A stretch of DNA of 64,000 nucleotides from Vibrio aphrogenes (GTDB lineage: Bacteria; Pseudomonadota; Gammaproteobacteria; Enterobacterales; Vibrionaceae). A model generated the notes under the pieces. It was not told the origin of the DNA. It saw only the letters and a list, made by a program, of their open reading frames with translations, and did not search any database. The stretch is taken from NCBI RefSeq assembly GCF_002157735.2, contig NZ_AP018689.1:124001-188000 (forward strand), read 5' to 3'. The position numbers and the translations under genes were made by a program. Shown one piece after another: positions 20,795 to 30,196 of the stretch. Position 1 is the first letter of the stretch. Each line of letters opens with the position of its first letter.

Positions 20795-22342
20795 ATGAAA
20801 ATGATGAAGACCAAATTGGCACTTGCTTTGGCAGCAACAGGTTTGAGTTTTAACGCATTAGCGGCCGATATTACCGTGGCGTATGATGCTGATCCGGTAT
20901 CGCTTGATCCACAAGAGCAATTGTCTGGCGGTACACTTCAACTTTCTCACATGGTCTTTGACCCATTGGTTCGTTACACCCAATCTCTCGAGTTTGAACC
21001 ACGTCTTGCGACAAAATGGGAACGTATTGATGGTCACACAATGCGCTTTCATCTACGCCAAGGGGTGAAGTTTCACTCTGGCAATACCATGACTGCGGAT
21101 GATGTTATTTGGACTTTCCAGCGTTTACAAAAATCTCCTGACTTCAAAGGTATCTTCACGCCATTCACCGATATGGTAAAAGTGGATGATTATACGATCG
21201 ACATTAAGACTGAAGAAGGTTTCCCGCTGGTTCTACAGACCGCTACTTACATTTTCCCGATGGACAGTAAGTTTTATTCTGAGTCGCCAGATAAAGGTGA
21301 GATTGTGAAGCATGGTAATTCATTTGCTTCTACCCATGAGTCAGGTACAGGGCCATTTATCGTTTCTGATCGTGAGCAAGGGGTAAAAGTCGACTTTACT
21401 CGTTTTAAAGATTATTGGGATAAAGACAGCAAAGGTAACGTTGATAATCTCACTCTTAAACCGATCAAAGAAAATGCAACCCGAGTTGCTGCCTTGCTTT
21501 CTGGTGGTGTTGACATGATTGCTCCTGTTGCTCCTAATGACCAACAACGTGTTAAAGATGCTAAAGGTTTTGAGCTCGTTACCCTACCTGGCACACGTAT
21601 TATTACCTTCCAACTTAACCAAGATAGTAACCCTGCACTAAAAGATGCGCGCGTGCGTCAAGCGATCGTGTATGCCATCAACAATGAAGGTATTGCAAAA
21701 CGTATCATGAAAGGCTTCGCTACGGCGGCAGGCCAGCAGAGTCCAGAAGGTTATGCTGGCTATAACCCAGAGTTAAAACCGCGCTATGATTTGAAAAAAG
21801 CGCAAGAACTGATGAAAGAAGCGGGTTATGAAAAAGGGTTAAGTTTGACCATGATTGCGCCAAATAACCGTTATGTGAACGATGCGCAGATTGCACAAGC
21901 AACGGCGGCAATGCTGTCAAAAATTGGTATTAAAGTTGATCTAAAAACCATGCCAAAAGCGCAATATTGGCCTGAGTTTGATAAATGCTCAGCCGATATC
22001 TTGATGGTAGGGTGGCACTCAGATACGGAAGATTCAGCGAACTTGACTGAATTTTTAACCATGACTCGTAACGAACAAACGGGTAAAGGCCAGTATAACT
22101 GTGGTCATTATTCTAACCCTGAAGTCGATAAACTGATTACCGAAGCCAACGTGAATACCGATCCGGCCTCTCGTGCACAACAATTACAGAAAGTCGAAGC
22201 GATTCTATATCAGGATGCTGCTTTCGTTCCACTGCATTGGGAAAACCTAGCATGGGCTGCTAAATCTAACGTTCATATTGCACCGATCGTGAACGGCATG
22301 AACTTCCCATACTTTGGTGATTTAGTGGTGGATGAAAAATAA
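20795..22342 (+). CDS. Peptide-type ABC transporter substrate-binding protein
   Basis: A 515-aa periplasmic protein of SBP family 5 (DppA/OppA/GsiB type). A signal peptide covers residues 1-24 with cleavage after NALAA, and there is no lipobox. Family motifs include a conserved N-terminal DPVSLDPQ and a later RQAIVYAINNEGI. The start at the second ATG (20795) is chosen because AAGGAG lies 8 bases before it; the ATG at 20789 is only 2 bases from that site. It captures the substrate for the permeases encoded downstream. A hairpin after it probably protects this part of the mRNA. Confidence 0.92.
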   Translation: MKMMKTKLALALAATGLSFNALAADITVAYDADPVSLDPQEQLSGGTLQLSHMVFDPLVRYTQSLEFEPRLATKWERIDGHTMRFHLRQGVKFHSGNTMTADDVIWTFQRLQKSPDFKGIFTPFTDMVKVDDYTIDIKTEEGFPLVLQTATYIFPMDSKFYSESPDKGEIVKHGNSFASTHESGTGPFIVSDREQGVKVDFTRFKDYWDKDSKGNVDNLTLKPIKENATRVAALLSGGVDMIAPVAPNDQQRVKDAKGFELVTLPGTRIITFQLNQDSNPALKDARVRQAIVYAINNEGIAKRIMKGFATAAGQQSPEGYAGYNPELKPRYDLKKAQELMKEAGYEKGLSLTMIAPNNRYVNDAQIAQATAAMLSKIGIKVDLKTMPKAQYWPEFDKCSADILMVGWHSDTEDSANLTEFLTMTRNEQTGKGQYNCGHYSNPEVDKLITEANVNTDPASRAQQLQKVEAILYQDAAFVPLHWENLAWAAKSNVHIAPIVNGMNFPYFGDLVVDEK

Positions 22343-22384
22343 ACGAATTTAAGATCTTGAATTCGTATTAATGAGTCAATAACA

Positions 22385-22416
22385 GACCGTATACTCTGGA
22401 ATCTGGGTATGCGGTC
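22385..22416 (+). other. Hairpin between binding-protein and permease genes
   Basis: GACCGTATAC and GTATGCGGTC pair over 10 bp (one G-U) around an 11-base loop, with no T-tract. Such stem-loops after binding-protein genes are known in other transporters to keep that mRNA segment more abundant than the permease part. Confidence 0.6.
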
Positions 22417-22491
22417 CTATAAAAATAAGCGGGTTACTTTTAAGAAATACGGAGCTAACCTGCATTTATGGATGATTTTAAGGGGCAAGGA

Positions 22492-23469
22492 ATGTTTACG
22501 TTTCTGGTCAAGCGCCTGTTTCAGGCACTGATAGTGATGTTTGTGATCAGTTTGGTTGCGTTTTCCATACAGGATAACCTAGGTGACCCGTTGCGTGAGC
22601 TCGTCGGACAATCTGTCTCGCAAGCAGAACGTGATGCACTTCGTGATGAGATGGGGCTGAACGATCCGTTTGTGGTGAAATATCACCGTTTTGTGGTCAA
22701 TGCATTGCATGGCGATCTTGGCACATCTTACTTTTTTAAAAAGCCGGCAGCAGACGTTATTTTAGATAAGTTGCCAGCAACATTAGAACTGGTGTTTGGT
22801 GCATCAGTGATCATTATTTTCTTATCGATACCGCTTGGGGTGTATTCGGCCATTAATCCGAAGAGCCTACTGACGAAAGCTATTATGGCGATGAGCAGTA
22901 TTGGGATTTCGATTCCGGTCTTTCTGACTGCCATTATGTTGATGTATGTGTTTTCCATTGAGCTAGGTTGGTTACCATCTTATGGGCGAGGTGATACCAG
23001 TGATATTTTAGGCTGGGATTCAGGCTTATTTACTCTCGATGGTTTGGCGCATTTAGTGCTACCTTGTATTTCACTTGCCTCGATCATGTTGCCATTATTT
23101 GTTCGCTTAGTCCGTTCAGAAATGTTGGAAGTATTGAGTTCTGAATACATTAAATTTTGTAAAGCCAAAGGGTTGGCCATGAACAAAATTTATTATCAAC
23201 ATGCATTAAAAAATACCATGCTACCAGTGCTGACGGTGGGTGGGGTACAAATCGGTACTATGGTGGCCTACACCATTTTGACAGAAACTGTCTTCCAATG
23301 GCCAGGAACTGGCTTTCTTTTCCTTGAAGCGATTAACCGTGTCGATACGCCGTTAATTACCGCTTACGTTATCTTCGTTGGTTTGATTTTCGTGGTCACC
23401 AATACCATCGTTGATTTGCTATATGGCTTGGTTAACCCAACCGTCAATATCACAGGAAAAGGAGCATAA
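22492..23469 (+). CDS. Peptide-type ABC transporter permease (DppB/GsiC type)
   Basis: A 325-aa inner-membrane permease with about six transmembrane helices. The EAA-type loop near YIKFCKAKGLAMNKIYYQHA contacts the ATPase. The N-terminus LVKRLFQALIVMFVISLVAF is typical of DppB. The start at 22492 follows AGGGG; the longer frame from 22468 has a poorly spaced ribosome site. The stop is 2 bases before the next ATG, indicating translational coupling. Confidence 0.91.
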   Translation: MFTFLVKRLFQALIVMFVISLVAFSIQDNLGDPLRELVGQSVSQAERDALRDEMGLNDPFVVKYHRFVVNALHGDLGTSYFFKKPAADVILDKLPATLELVFGASVIIIFLSIPLGVYSAINPKSLLTKAIMAMSSIGISIPVFLTAIMLMYVFSIELGWLPSYGRGDTSDILGWDSGLFTLDGLAHLVLPCISLASIMLPLFVRLVRSEMLEVLSSEYIKFCKAKGLAMNKIYYQHALKNTMLPVLTVGGVQIGTMVAYTILTETVFQWPGTGFLFLEAINRVDTPLITAYVIFVGLIFVVTNTIVDLLYGLVNPTVNITGKGA

Positions 23470-23471
23470 TC

Positions 23472-24416
23472 ATGAATCAGCAAACCTCATCTATTGTTCC
23501 TACTCGTTGGGAGCGTTTTAAGCAGTCGGATATTTTATATTATTTCTTACGTGATAAAGTCGCGATGGTTAGCTTTGCGGTGTTTATGGTATTCTTTGTC
23601 GCGGCGGTGTTATCACCTTGGATCGCTCCAACCAACCCGTATGATTTAACTTCAATTGATATCATGAACTCAGAGCTTCCTCCATCGTGGATGGCCGGAG
23701 GGGAAAGTGCATTTTGGCTAGGAACGGACGATCAAGGACGTGATATTTTTTCGACCATTTTGTATGGGTCTCGTTTGTCGCTAATGATAGGTTTTTGTGC
23801 GGTGGCGGTACAATTATTCCTTGGCATCATTATTGGTTTGTCTGCCGGTTATTTTGGTGGACGTATTGATAGCTTTTTAATGCGTTTTGCAGATGTTCAG
23901 CTGTCCTTTTCAACTATGATGGTGGCGATCATTGTATCGGCTATTTTCAAAGCCAGTTTTGGCGGAGAGTTTTACAGTGAATATGCGGTCTTGATGTTGA
24001 TTGTGATTATTGGGGTAGCCGAATGGCCGCAATATGCACGTACTATTCGAGCCTCGGTATTGGCTGAGAAGGAAAAAGAATATGTAGAAGCGGCGCGTGT
24101 AATGGGCTTCCGTTCTCCACGTATTATGTTCCGTCATATTTTGCCAAACTGTTTATCACCAATTTTGGTTATTTCAACGGTGCAAATTGCTAATGCGATT
24201 ATGTCGGAAGCGGCGTTATCTTTTCTAGGATTGGGCTTACCGGTTGATCAACCCTCTCTAGGTTCATTAATCAGTATTGGCTTTAATTATATTTTCTCCG
24301 GTTCTTGGTGGATCACGGCTTTCCCTGGGATTGTATTAGTAACCATAGTGTTAGTGATTAACTTATTAGGTGACTGGTTACGCGATGTCTTTAACCCGAA
24401 ACTGTATAAAGGTTAA
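23472..24416 (+). CDS. Peptide-type ABC transporter permease (DppC/GsiD type)
   Basis: A 314-aa second permease. It has an N-terminal OppC-type segment (residues 1-60), the conserved FWLGTDDQGRDIFS just after it, and the EAA loop AARVMGFRSPRIMFRHILPN. It forms the heterodimeric channel with the product of the gene before it. AAAGGAG precedes the ATG. It is the last gene of the transporter operon and is followed by a terminator. Confidence 0.92.
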   Translation: MNQQTSSIVPTRWERFKQSDILYYFLRDKVAMVSFAVFMVFFVAAVLSPWIAPTNPYDLTSIDIMNSELPPSWMAGGESAFWLGTDDQGRDIFSTILYGSRLSLMIGFCAVAVQLFLGIIIGLSAGYFGGRIDSFLMRFADVQLSFSTMMVAIIVSAIFKASFGGEFYSEYAVLMLIVIIGVAEWPQYARTIRASVLAEKEKEYVEAARVMGFRSPRIMFRHILPNCLSPILVISTVQIANAIMSEAALSFLGLGLPVDQPSLGSLISIGFNYIFSGSWWITAFPGIVLVTIVLVINLLGDWLRDVFNPKLYKG

Positions 24417-24470
24417 TTTCATCGCTGAGTGACTTAGGTTACTCGCTGAAAAAACTAACGTATGATGATA

Positions 24471-24502
24471 AACCGCAAAGGGAGACTTTTGCGGTTTGTT
24501 TT
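24471..24502 (+). terminator. Terminator of the ABC transporter operon
   Basis: AACCGCAAAG and CTTTTGCGGTT form a stem around GGAGA, followed by TGTTTTTT. It lies about 55 bp after the last permease stop. Confidence 0.82.
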
Positions 24503-24530
24503 TTAGGTATGTCGATTGAAAGGGAAACAT

Positions 24531-25511
24531 ATGCTACGTCTAGCCATTATCGGGACAAACTGGATCACTGAGCGTTTTGTGCAAGCAGCCATAGAAGTGA
24601 ATGAGTTTGAATTAACCGGCGTGTATTCACGCACCGAAGCGCGAGCGTCAGAGTTTGCTACGCTGTTTAACGCGCCAGCACAATGTTTTACCGATTTAGA
24701 GACTATGGCGCAAAGTGATGCGTTTGATGCGGTGTATATCGCAAGTCCTAACTCATTGCATTATGCCCAAAGCGTGTTGATGCTTGAACATGGTAAACAT
24801 GTGATTTGTGAAAAGCCCGTCGCCTCTAATATCACGCAAGCGGAGCACATGTATCAAGTTGCTGAAGCGCATGATGTAGTGCTATTTGAAGCATTTAAAA
24901 CTGAGTACCTACCTAACTTTCAGCTCATTAATCAGAACCTTGGTAAGTTGGGTAAGCTACATAAAGTCTTTATTAATTATTGTCAGTATTCATCTCGCTA
25001 TCAGCGTTATTTGGATGGAGAAAATCCAAATACCTTCAACCCTGTCTTTTCTAATGGCTCGATCATGGACATTGGTTTTTATTGTGTATCGAGTGCAGTG
25101 GCACTATTTGGCGAACCTATAACTGTGAAAGCGAGTGCTCACTTACTTGACTCTGGCGTTGATGCGCATGGTACAGTCATTTTAACCTACGAAGACCATG
25201 AAGTAGTGCTGTCTCATTCCAAAGTTTCGGATTCGAACATCCCCAGCGAAATTCAAGGCGAGGCGGGCTCACTTATTATTGAACATATTTCAGAGTGTGA
25301 TCATGTGGTACTCAAATTACGCGGTGAAGCGCCGCTTCGATTACAAGTGCCACAAGTCGATAACAGCATGACTTATGAAGCTAAAGAATTTGCTGAGCAG
25401 ATTAAGCAAGGTAAATTGTGTGAAAAAGCGAAAGCGCGTGCGCTAGGGGTATCGCGTATTACCACTGAAGTGCGCCAGCAAACGGGAGTCGTATTCCCAG
25501 CAGATGGTTAA
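24531..25511 (+). CDS. Gfo/Idh/MocA family NAD(P)-dependent oxidoreductase
   Basis: A 326-aa dehydrogenase of the Gfo/Idh/MocA family. An N-terminal Rossmann fold (LAIIGTNWITERFVQAA, residues 3-20) and the family motif EKPVASN (about residue 95) are followed by a C-terminal alpha/beta substrate domain (about 130-320). Members oxidise or reduce sugars, inositols or related polyols; the substrate here is unknown. The start at 24531 has GAAAGGG upstream; a TTG 15 bases earlier is less likely. It stands between two terminators, so it is probably monocistronic. Confidence 0.9.
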   Translation: MLRLAIIGTNWITERFVQAAIEVNEFELTGVYSRTEARASEFATLFNAPAQCFTDLETMAQSDAFDAVYIASPNSLHYAQSVLMLEHGKHVICEKPVASNITQAEHMYQVAEAHDVVLFEAFKTEYLPNFQLINQNLGKLGKLHKVFINYCQYSSRYQRYLDGENPNTFNPVFSNGSIMDIGFYCVSSAVALFGEPITVKASAHLLDSGVDAHGTVILTYEDHEVVLSHSKVSDSNIPSEIQGEAGSLIIEHISECDHVVLKLRGEAPLRLQVPQVDNSMTYEAKEFAEQIKQGKLCEKAKARALGVSRITTEVRQQTGVVFPADG

Positions 25512-25565
25512 GCAGTGAGGTTAGTTAAGGAACTCGTTTTATCGATAACAGAGCATGATGCAAAC

Positions 25566-25602
25566 CAAAGTCTGACTCGTCCTTACGGAGTTAGGCTTTT
25601 GT
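25566..25602. terminator. Bidirectional terminator
   Basis: AAAGTCTGACTC and GAGTTAGGCTTT pair with two G-U pairs, ending in TTTTGTTG. It separates the convergent oxidoreductase (+) and outer-membrane protein (-) genes. Confidence 0.75.
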
Positions 25603-25619
25603 TGTATCAGACCTAAAAC

Positions 25620-26741
25620 CTAAAACCGCCCATTCAGCATTAAAATAAGTTGCCTACGATCACCAACAATACCGGTGTACTCCATTGCTGCTGATAAGTG
25701 TTGATTGACATTCAAGTTAAAACCCAAAATACCGGCCCACTTTTCTTTATTTTCTTGGTGAACTTCAAACGCAATAGTATGTGGTGCATCAAAGTCTTGT
25801 GAAGATTCCATGGTTTCTAGGTTAAACCCACCTTTTAAGGTTTGTTGAATATCCATGTAGCTGGCACCGGTATATAAGTTGACATCTAAACCATGTGGCA
25901 GATCAAAGGTATAGCCAACGCGTGGTTGAATATTGAGAGCTCCTCCACTGACGTTGGTTTTTTTCATGTCGGTTTGCGTGTAAACAATCGGCATGGTGTA
26001 GAACCAATCCCCGCTGGCTCCCGCTAACATTGCTCCAAAGCTGTAGTTATAACCTTCAACTTCCGCTTCTGCGCTCAAACGCCAAGGTTCACCACTGAAA
26101 ATATCAGGCATTTCATCGGGAAGTAATTGGCTGCCAGCCTTACATTTTAATGGATTTTTGGCGCAATAAGCCTGAATGCCATTGTTTAGTGCTTCGGTTA
26201 CCGGACCACTGGTAACCACACTGCCTTTGGGCATGCTCATATTAATATCAATGGTGCCGTTGATTCGGCCTACTGTGGCAAAGACGTTGAGAAATGGCAG
26301 TACCCAAGCATCTAGTTTAAGTTGTGGGGTGTTGGTTTTACTGCGAAATTTATCGAATGATAGAAAATCGATATCAATATTAGGTTCTCCACTATAACCT
26401 AGTTTCATGTCGCTTATGAGTTGGTCTTGTGCTACATGGCTAAACAAAAAACTGACCCCAAACGGCAAAGGTAAATCATAGCCGTTATAAATTGCCACTT
26501 GTCCACCTAATGGTAATACTCGGTCCCAGACTTTATCTGTACTTGCGGGGCTAGTGGGTTGGGGGGAAGAGGTTGATGGATGATGAGAGGTCGCTGGTGG
26601 GCTCTGGTTGGTCACTTGAGGTACCGTGTGAACCTCGCCAATAGCACGAGCTGCATGAGCAAATTCACTGGGGATAAAGCTCAACCACGCTGCAATAAGC
26701 GTAAAGTGAATATTGTTAAATCTAAAAGGTGACAGCAGCAT
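25620..26741 (-). CDS. Probable outer-membrane beta-barrel protein, unknown function
   Basis: A 373-aa protein I do not recognise. It has a signal peptide (about 1-30, ending SEFAHA), then a low-complexity Pro/Ser/Thr linker (about 42-67). The rest has alternating amphipathic strands rich in Gly, Tyr and Asn (for example PRVGYTFDLPHGLDVNLYTG). It ends in LNGRF, a C-terminal Phe as in Bam-dependent outer-membrane proteins. An exported barrel or barrel-associated protein is likely. The next gene on the same strand is also barrel-like. Confidence 0.7.
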   Translation of the reverse strand: MLLSPFRFNNIHFTLIAAWLSFIPSEFAHAARAIGEVHTVPQVTNQSPPATSHHPSTSSPQPTSPASTDKVWDRVLPLGGQVAIYNGYDLPLPFGVSFLFSHVAQDQLISDMKLGYSGEPNIDIDFLSFDKFRSKTNTPQLKLDAWVLPFLNVFATVGRINGTIDINMSMPKGSVVTSGPVTEALNNGIQAYCAKNPLKCKAGSQLLPDEMPDIFSGEPWRLSAEAEVEGYNYSFGAMLAGASGDWFYTMPIVYTQTDMKKTNVSGGALNIQPRVGYTFDLPHGLDVNLYTGASYMDIQQTLKGGFNLETMESSQDFDAPHTIAFEVHQENKEKWAGILGFNLNVNQHLSAAMEYTGIVGDRRQLILMLNGRF

Positions 26742-26881
26742 AGAGTTTCATCCATAAATGGTCGTTTTAATAGGTATTGTGGGCACTGAGAAGACGGTAT
26801 CATCAGTGGTTCGCACGGTTCCTTCCTAATACATCAATTGTGTTGGCGCTTATTATTGTGATGAGGTAGAGAGAGGTTGAA

Positions 26882-27727
26882 TTAATTGGTTATCCGAATA
26901 TAAAAGCCAATCTGTCCATCATGATCGTCATAACTCGCTCTTCCGCCTAATGCGATATTTTGCGTAAAGTAGTAATTCATTTCAGCAGAAGTTTGTAAGT
27001 AAGTACGACCGTAAGCGTATTTCGCACCAATATCGGTGCCAACGTCGATGTTATCGGTCACGCTATAACGTAACCCGGCCAAGCCACGCACTCCCAGGCT
27101 ATAGTCATCATAATTTATACCGACGATTTGCTCGGCGGTGGAACTGGATTGACGATTCTTATACCAATCATAACTGAGTTCACCGCCAAACACGGCATCA
27201 AGTGAAGCGTTTATTGGCCATCGATATAAGCCACCAATGGCAAAGTCACTTTGATTAAAATGAGAGCCGTAAGCTTCATCACCGGTTGGGTAATCCTCAT
27301 CATTTAAAAAATAATTTTGGTAATGGCTGGTCAAAATCCAATGTTCATTGAGCATGTAGCTGCCAGCTAACTTAATATCCAATCCATCTGTTTGCCAGCC
27401 CGCACCGAGTTGTAGGTGGTTATAATTATAAGGAGATGCATAAGCCCGATAATCTGGATTGGTTAAACTCGTGATTGGCGTTCCTGTCCAATATGAGAGT
27501 AACGAAAAAAGCAAAATGAACATAAATGGCCAAGGTCCTAACGAATTCCGTTCTAATTTTGATTCTATGTTACTCCGAGGAAAAAAGCTTATATAAAACA
27601 GTGATCCTATTGGAATAATGATAAAAGAAATCGTCGAGAGGCTCTGAGGTAGCAGGTAAAAAGGAGGGGTATTCAGTATGAAAATAACAGCCCCGCTAAC
27701 CATAGTGAGGCTGTATGTGTGGTGCAT
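26882..27727 (-). CDS. Probable outer-membrane protein, unknown function
   Basis: The C-terminal 200 residues are strand-rich with aromatic-Gly repeats (LQLGAGWQTDGLDIKLAGSY, YSLGVRGLAGLRYSVTDNID) and end in GFYIRITN, suggesting an 8- to 10-stranded barrel. The longest frame (281 aa) begins with two hydrophobic stretches unlike a secreted protein. A start at the Met of MFILLFSLLSYW (27523) would give 213 aa with an ordinary signal peptide, and I favour it, though its ribosome site is weak. No family is recognised. It lies 140 bp upstream of the barrel gene at 25620 on the same strand. Confidence 0.6.
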   Translation of the reverse strand: MHHTYSLTMVSGAVIFILNTPPFYLLPQSLSTISFIIIPIGSLFYISFFPRSNIESKLERNSLGPWPFMFILLFSLLSYWTGTPITSLTNPDYRAYASPYNYNHLQLGAGWQTDGLDIKLAGSYMLNEHWILTSHYQNYFLNDEDYPTGDEAYGSHFNQSDFAIGGLYRWPINASLDAVFGGELSYDWYKNRQSSSTAEQIVGINYDDYSLGVRGLAGLRYSVTDNIDVGTDIGAKYAYGRTYLQTSAEMNYYFTQNIALGGRASYDDHDGQIGFYIRITN

Positions 27728-27738
27728 GATGAGTGTGA

Positions 27739-29094
27739 TTATCTCATGGTCACGAATTCTTCGCTGCCCGTTGGGTGAATCGCCACCACAGAATCAAAGT
27801 CGGCTTTGGTTGCGCCCATTTTCATGGCAACGGCAAAGCCTTGGATCATTTCATCGACGGTAAAGCCAATGCCATGTAAGCCGACGACTTTTTCATCGCT
27901 ACCTGCGCAAACCAGCTTCATTTTGCAGGGTTGGCGATGGGCGGTTACAGCGGTGTACATGGCGGTGAAACCTGAAGTATAGACTTTCACTTGGTCTTCG
28001 CCGTATTGTGCTTTGGCTTCTGCTTCTGTGAGGCCAATAGTTCCAATCGGTGGGTGGCTAAATACCACGGTTGGGACTAGGTTATAGTCCATTTTTGCGT
28101 TTGGTTTTTTGTTGAATAAACGCTCCGACAATTGGCGTCCGGCTTTGACCGCGACTGGTGTCAGTTCAATGCCACCTTCCATGATGTCACCAACACAGTA
28201 GATGCCTTTGACGTTAGTCTCTTGATATTCATCGACTTTGATGTAGCCGCGCTCGTTGGTGGCAACCCCGGTCGCATCAAGGTTAATCGCATCAGTAGCA
28301 GGGTGGCGACCAATCGCCCAAATTAAAGTATCAACGTTTTGAGTTTCACCATTTTCTAGGTGCAAGGTTAAGCTACCATCGGCTTCTTTCACTACTTGTT
28401 TCGGGACGGAATGAGTATGCAGTGTTGGACCTTCGGTGTTCATCACTTCGACTAAGGTGTCGATGATCATAGGGTCAAAGCTACGCAGAGGCGATTCTTT
28501 GCGTACGAATAAATGGGTGTCAGTGCCAAGAGCGTGTAACACGCCGGCGATTTCAACCGCAATGTAACCTGCGCCCACGACAGCGACGCGCTTCGGCTGT
28601 TCATTGAGCTCAAAGAAGCCATTAGAATCGATGCCGTATTCAGCACCTGGAATATTTGGAATGGTTGGACGACCACCGACGGCAATCAAAATATGATCGG
28701 CGGTATAGTGTTCACCATTAACTTCAACGGTCTGGCTATCCACGAATTTTGCAAAGCCACGGATGACTTCAACTTTATTATTGCCAAGTACGCGGTCATA
28801 AGACTGGTGGATGCGACCAATATAAGCTTGGCGACTTTCAACAAGCTTATTCCAATCGAAGCCTTTGACGTCGACATCAAAACCATAATCTTTGGCATAT
28901 AGGTGCATGGCTTCGGCAATTTGTGCGCCGTGCCACATCACTTTTTTCGGTACACAACCCACGTTAACGCAGGTGCCGCCTAAGTCTTGAGCTTCAATTA
29001 ATGCGACTTTTGCGCCATACATGGCAGCGCGGTTAGCAGAAGCAATACCACCACTGCCACCACCGATACAAATGTAATCAAAATGCTTTGCCAT
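27739..29094 (-). CDS. gor: Glutathione reductase
   Basis: A 451-aa FAD-dependent disulfide reductase that uses NADPH to regenerate reduced glutathione in the cytosol. The FAD motif GGGSGG (11-16), the redox pair C42/C47 (GGTCVNVGC) and the C-terminal catalytic His H440 (HPTGSEEF) are all present. The length matches E. coli Gor. The start at MAKHFDYI has GGAG 6 bases upstream and is preferred to the ATG four codons earlier. It follows rlmJ by 76 bp on the same strand, and the gor-rlmJ-prlC neighbourhood is shared with E. coli. Confidence 0.96.
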   Translation of the reverse strand: MAKHFDYICIGGGSGGIASANRAAMYGAKVALIEAQDLGGTCVNVGCVPKKVMWHGAQIAEAMHLYAKDYGFDVDVKGFDWNKLVESRQAYIGRIHQSYDRVLGNNKVEVIRGFAKFVDSQTVEVNGEHYTADHILIAVGGRPTIPNIPGAEYGIDSNGFFELNEQPKRVAVVGAGYIAVEIAGVLHALGTDTHLFVRKESPLRSFDPMIIDTLVEVMNTEGPTLHTHSVPKQVVKEADGSLTLHLENGETQNVDTLIWAIGRHPATDAINLDATGVATNERGYIKVDEYQETNVKGIYCVGDIMEGGIELTPVAVKAGRQLSERLFNKKPNAKMDYNLVPTVVFSHPPIGTIGLTEAEAKAQYGEDQVKVYTSGFTAMYTAVTAHRQPCKMKLVCAGSDEKVVGLHGIGFTVDEMIQGFAVAMKMGATKADFDSVVAIHPTGSEEFVTMR

Positions 29095-29170
29095 TTCGTT
29101 CTCCATAACCGAGTTTGTTTTATGTAATTAAGATCTGAGGGCGTAACCCGCACGTTACAACCCTATTGAT

Positions 29171-30007
29171 TTATTCTGGCACTACCCAATCGACTTTGAC
29201 GTGACCTGTCGCCGGGGCGATGGCTTGTTTTAATAAGGGTAGGATCTCATTCATTTGGCTTTCAAGTTTCCACGGAGGATTAATGACAATCATCCCAGAA
29301 GCCGTCATACCACGTTCATTACTGTCTGGTGAAACTCCTAATTCAATTTGTAGAATTTTACGAATTCCCAGATCTTTTAAGCCAGCTAACATGTCATCAA
29401 TGGTGTGGCGATAGACCACTGGATACCAAATGGCATACACCCCAGTAGACCAACGTTTATAGCTTTGTGCGATGGCCTTGACCACATCTTGATACTCATG
29501 CGCCAATTCATACGGCGGGTCGATAAGGACCAATCCACGACGTTCTTTAGGTGGCAGACTGGCTTTTAAATGTTCAAAGCCGTCTTTTTTGTGGATCGAA
29601 ACTTGACGGTCGCGATGAAATTCTTGCTCTAAAAGAGGGTGATCGCTCGGATGCAGTTCTGTTAAGACCATGCGATCTTGTTGACGTAAGTGAGCACGTG
29701 CTACGCGTGGAGAACCCGGATAATAACGAAGTTCATCACCTTCATTTAAGGTTTTAATCGCCTGCAGATAGCTTGTTATTTCTTCCGGCAAATCTTGCTG
29801 CCATATACGCGCAATACCTTGTTTGTATTCGCCGGTTTTTTCTGACCACTCATGGGTTAAGTCATAACGTCCAACCCCAGCATGTGTATCATGGTACACG
29901 AAAGGTTTTTCTTTTTGCTTTAAGGCATTAAGAATCAGGCTTTGCACGATGTGCTTTACCACATCGGCGTGATTGCCAGCGTGGAAACTATGGCGATAAC
30001 TCAGCAT
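29171..30007 (-). CDS. rlmJ: 23S rRNA (adenine2030-N6)-methyltransferase RlmJ
   Basis: A 278-aa SAM-dependent methyltransferase (formerly YhiR). The family-specific N-terminus MLSYRHSFHAGNHADVVKH, the SAM-binding DTHAGVGRYDL (about 41-51) and the catalytic DPPYE motif (LVLIDPPYEL) are present. E. coli RlmJ methylates A2030 in free 23S rRNA before assembly. It is divergent from prlC and co-directional with gor. Confidence 0.96.
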   Translation of the reverse strand: MLSYRHSFHAGNHADVVKHIVQSLILNALKQKEKPFVYHDTHAGVGRYDLTHEWSEKTGEYKQGIARIWQQDLPEEITSYLQAIKTLNEGDELRYYPGSPRVARAHLRQQDRMVLTELHPSDHPLLEQEFHRDRQVSIHKKDGFEHLKASLPPKERRGLVLIDPPYELAHEYQDVVKAIAQSYKRWSTGVYAIWYPVVYRHTIDDMLAGLKDLGIRKILQIELGVSPDSNERGMTASGMIVINPPWKLESQMNEILPLLKQAIAPATGHVKVDWVVPE

Positions 30008-30196
30008 GTTAGGTCTCGTAAAAGTGGGTCAATATTGATACTAATGATACCGAATAAAATGTCTTAATGCCTGATAAAAGCATCCGCAACTGGCTTTTTA
30101 ACATTCCAGCTATTGAAATTTCACCCGAAAGACTACATTTATCAAATATACAGCGATAACCAAACCGTGCTTCATTTCACGATTAAGGAACCATTC

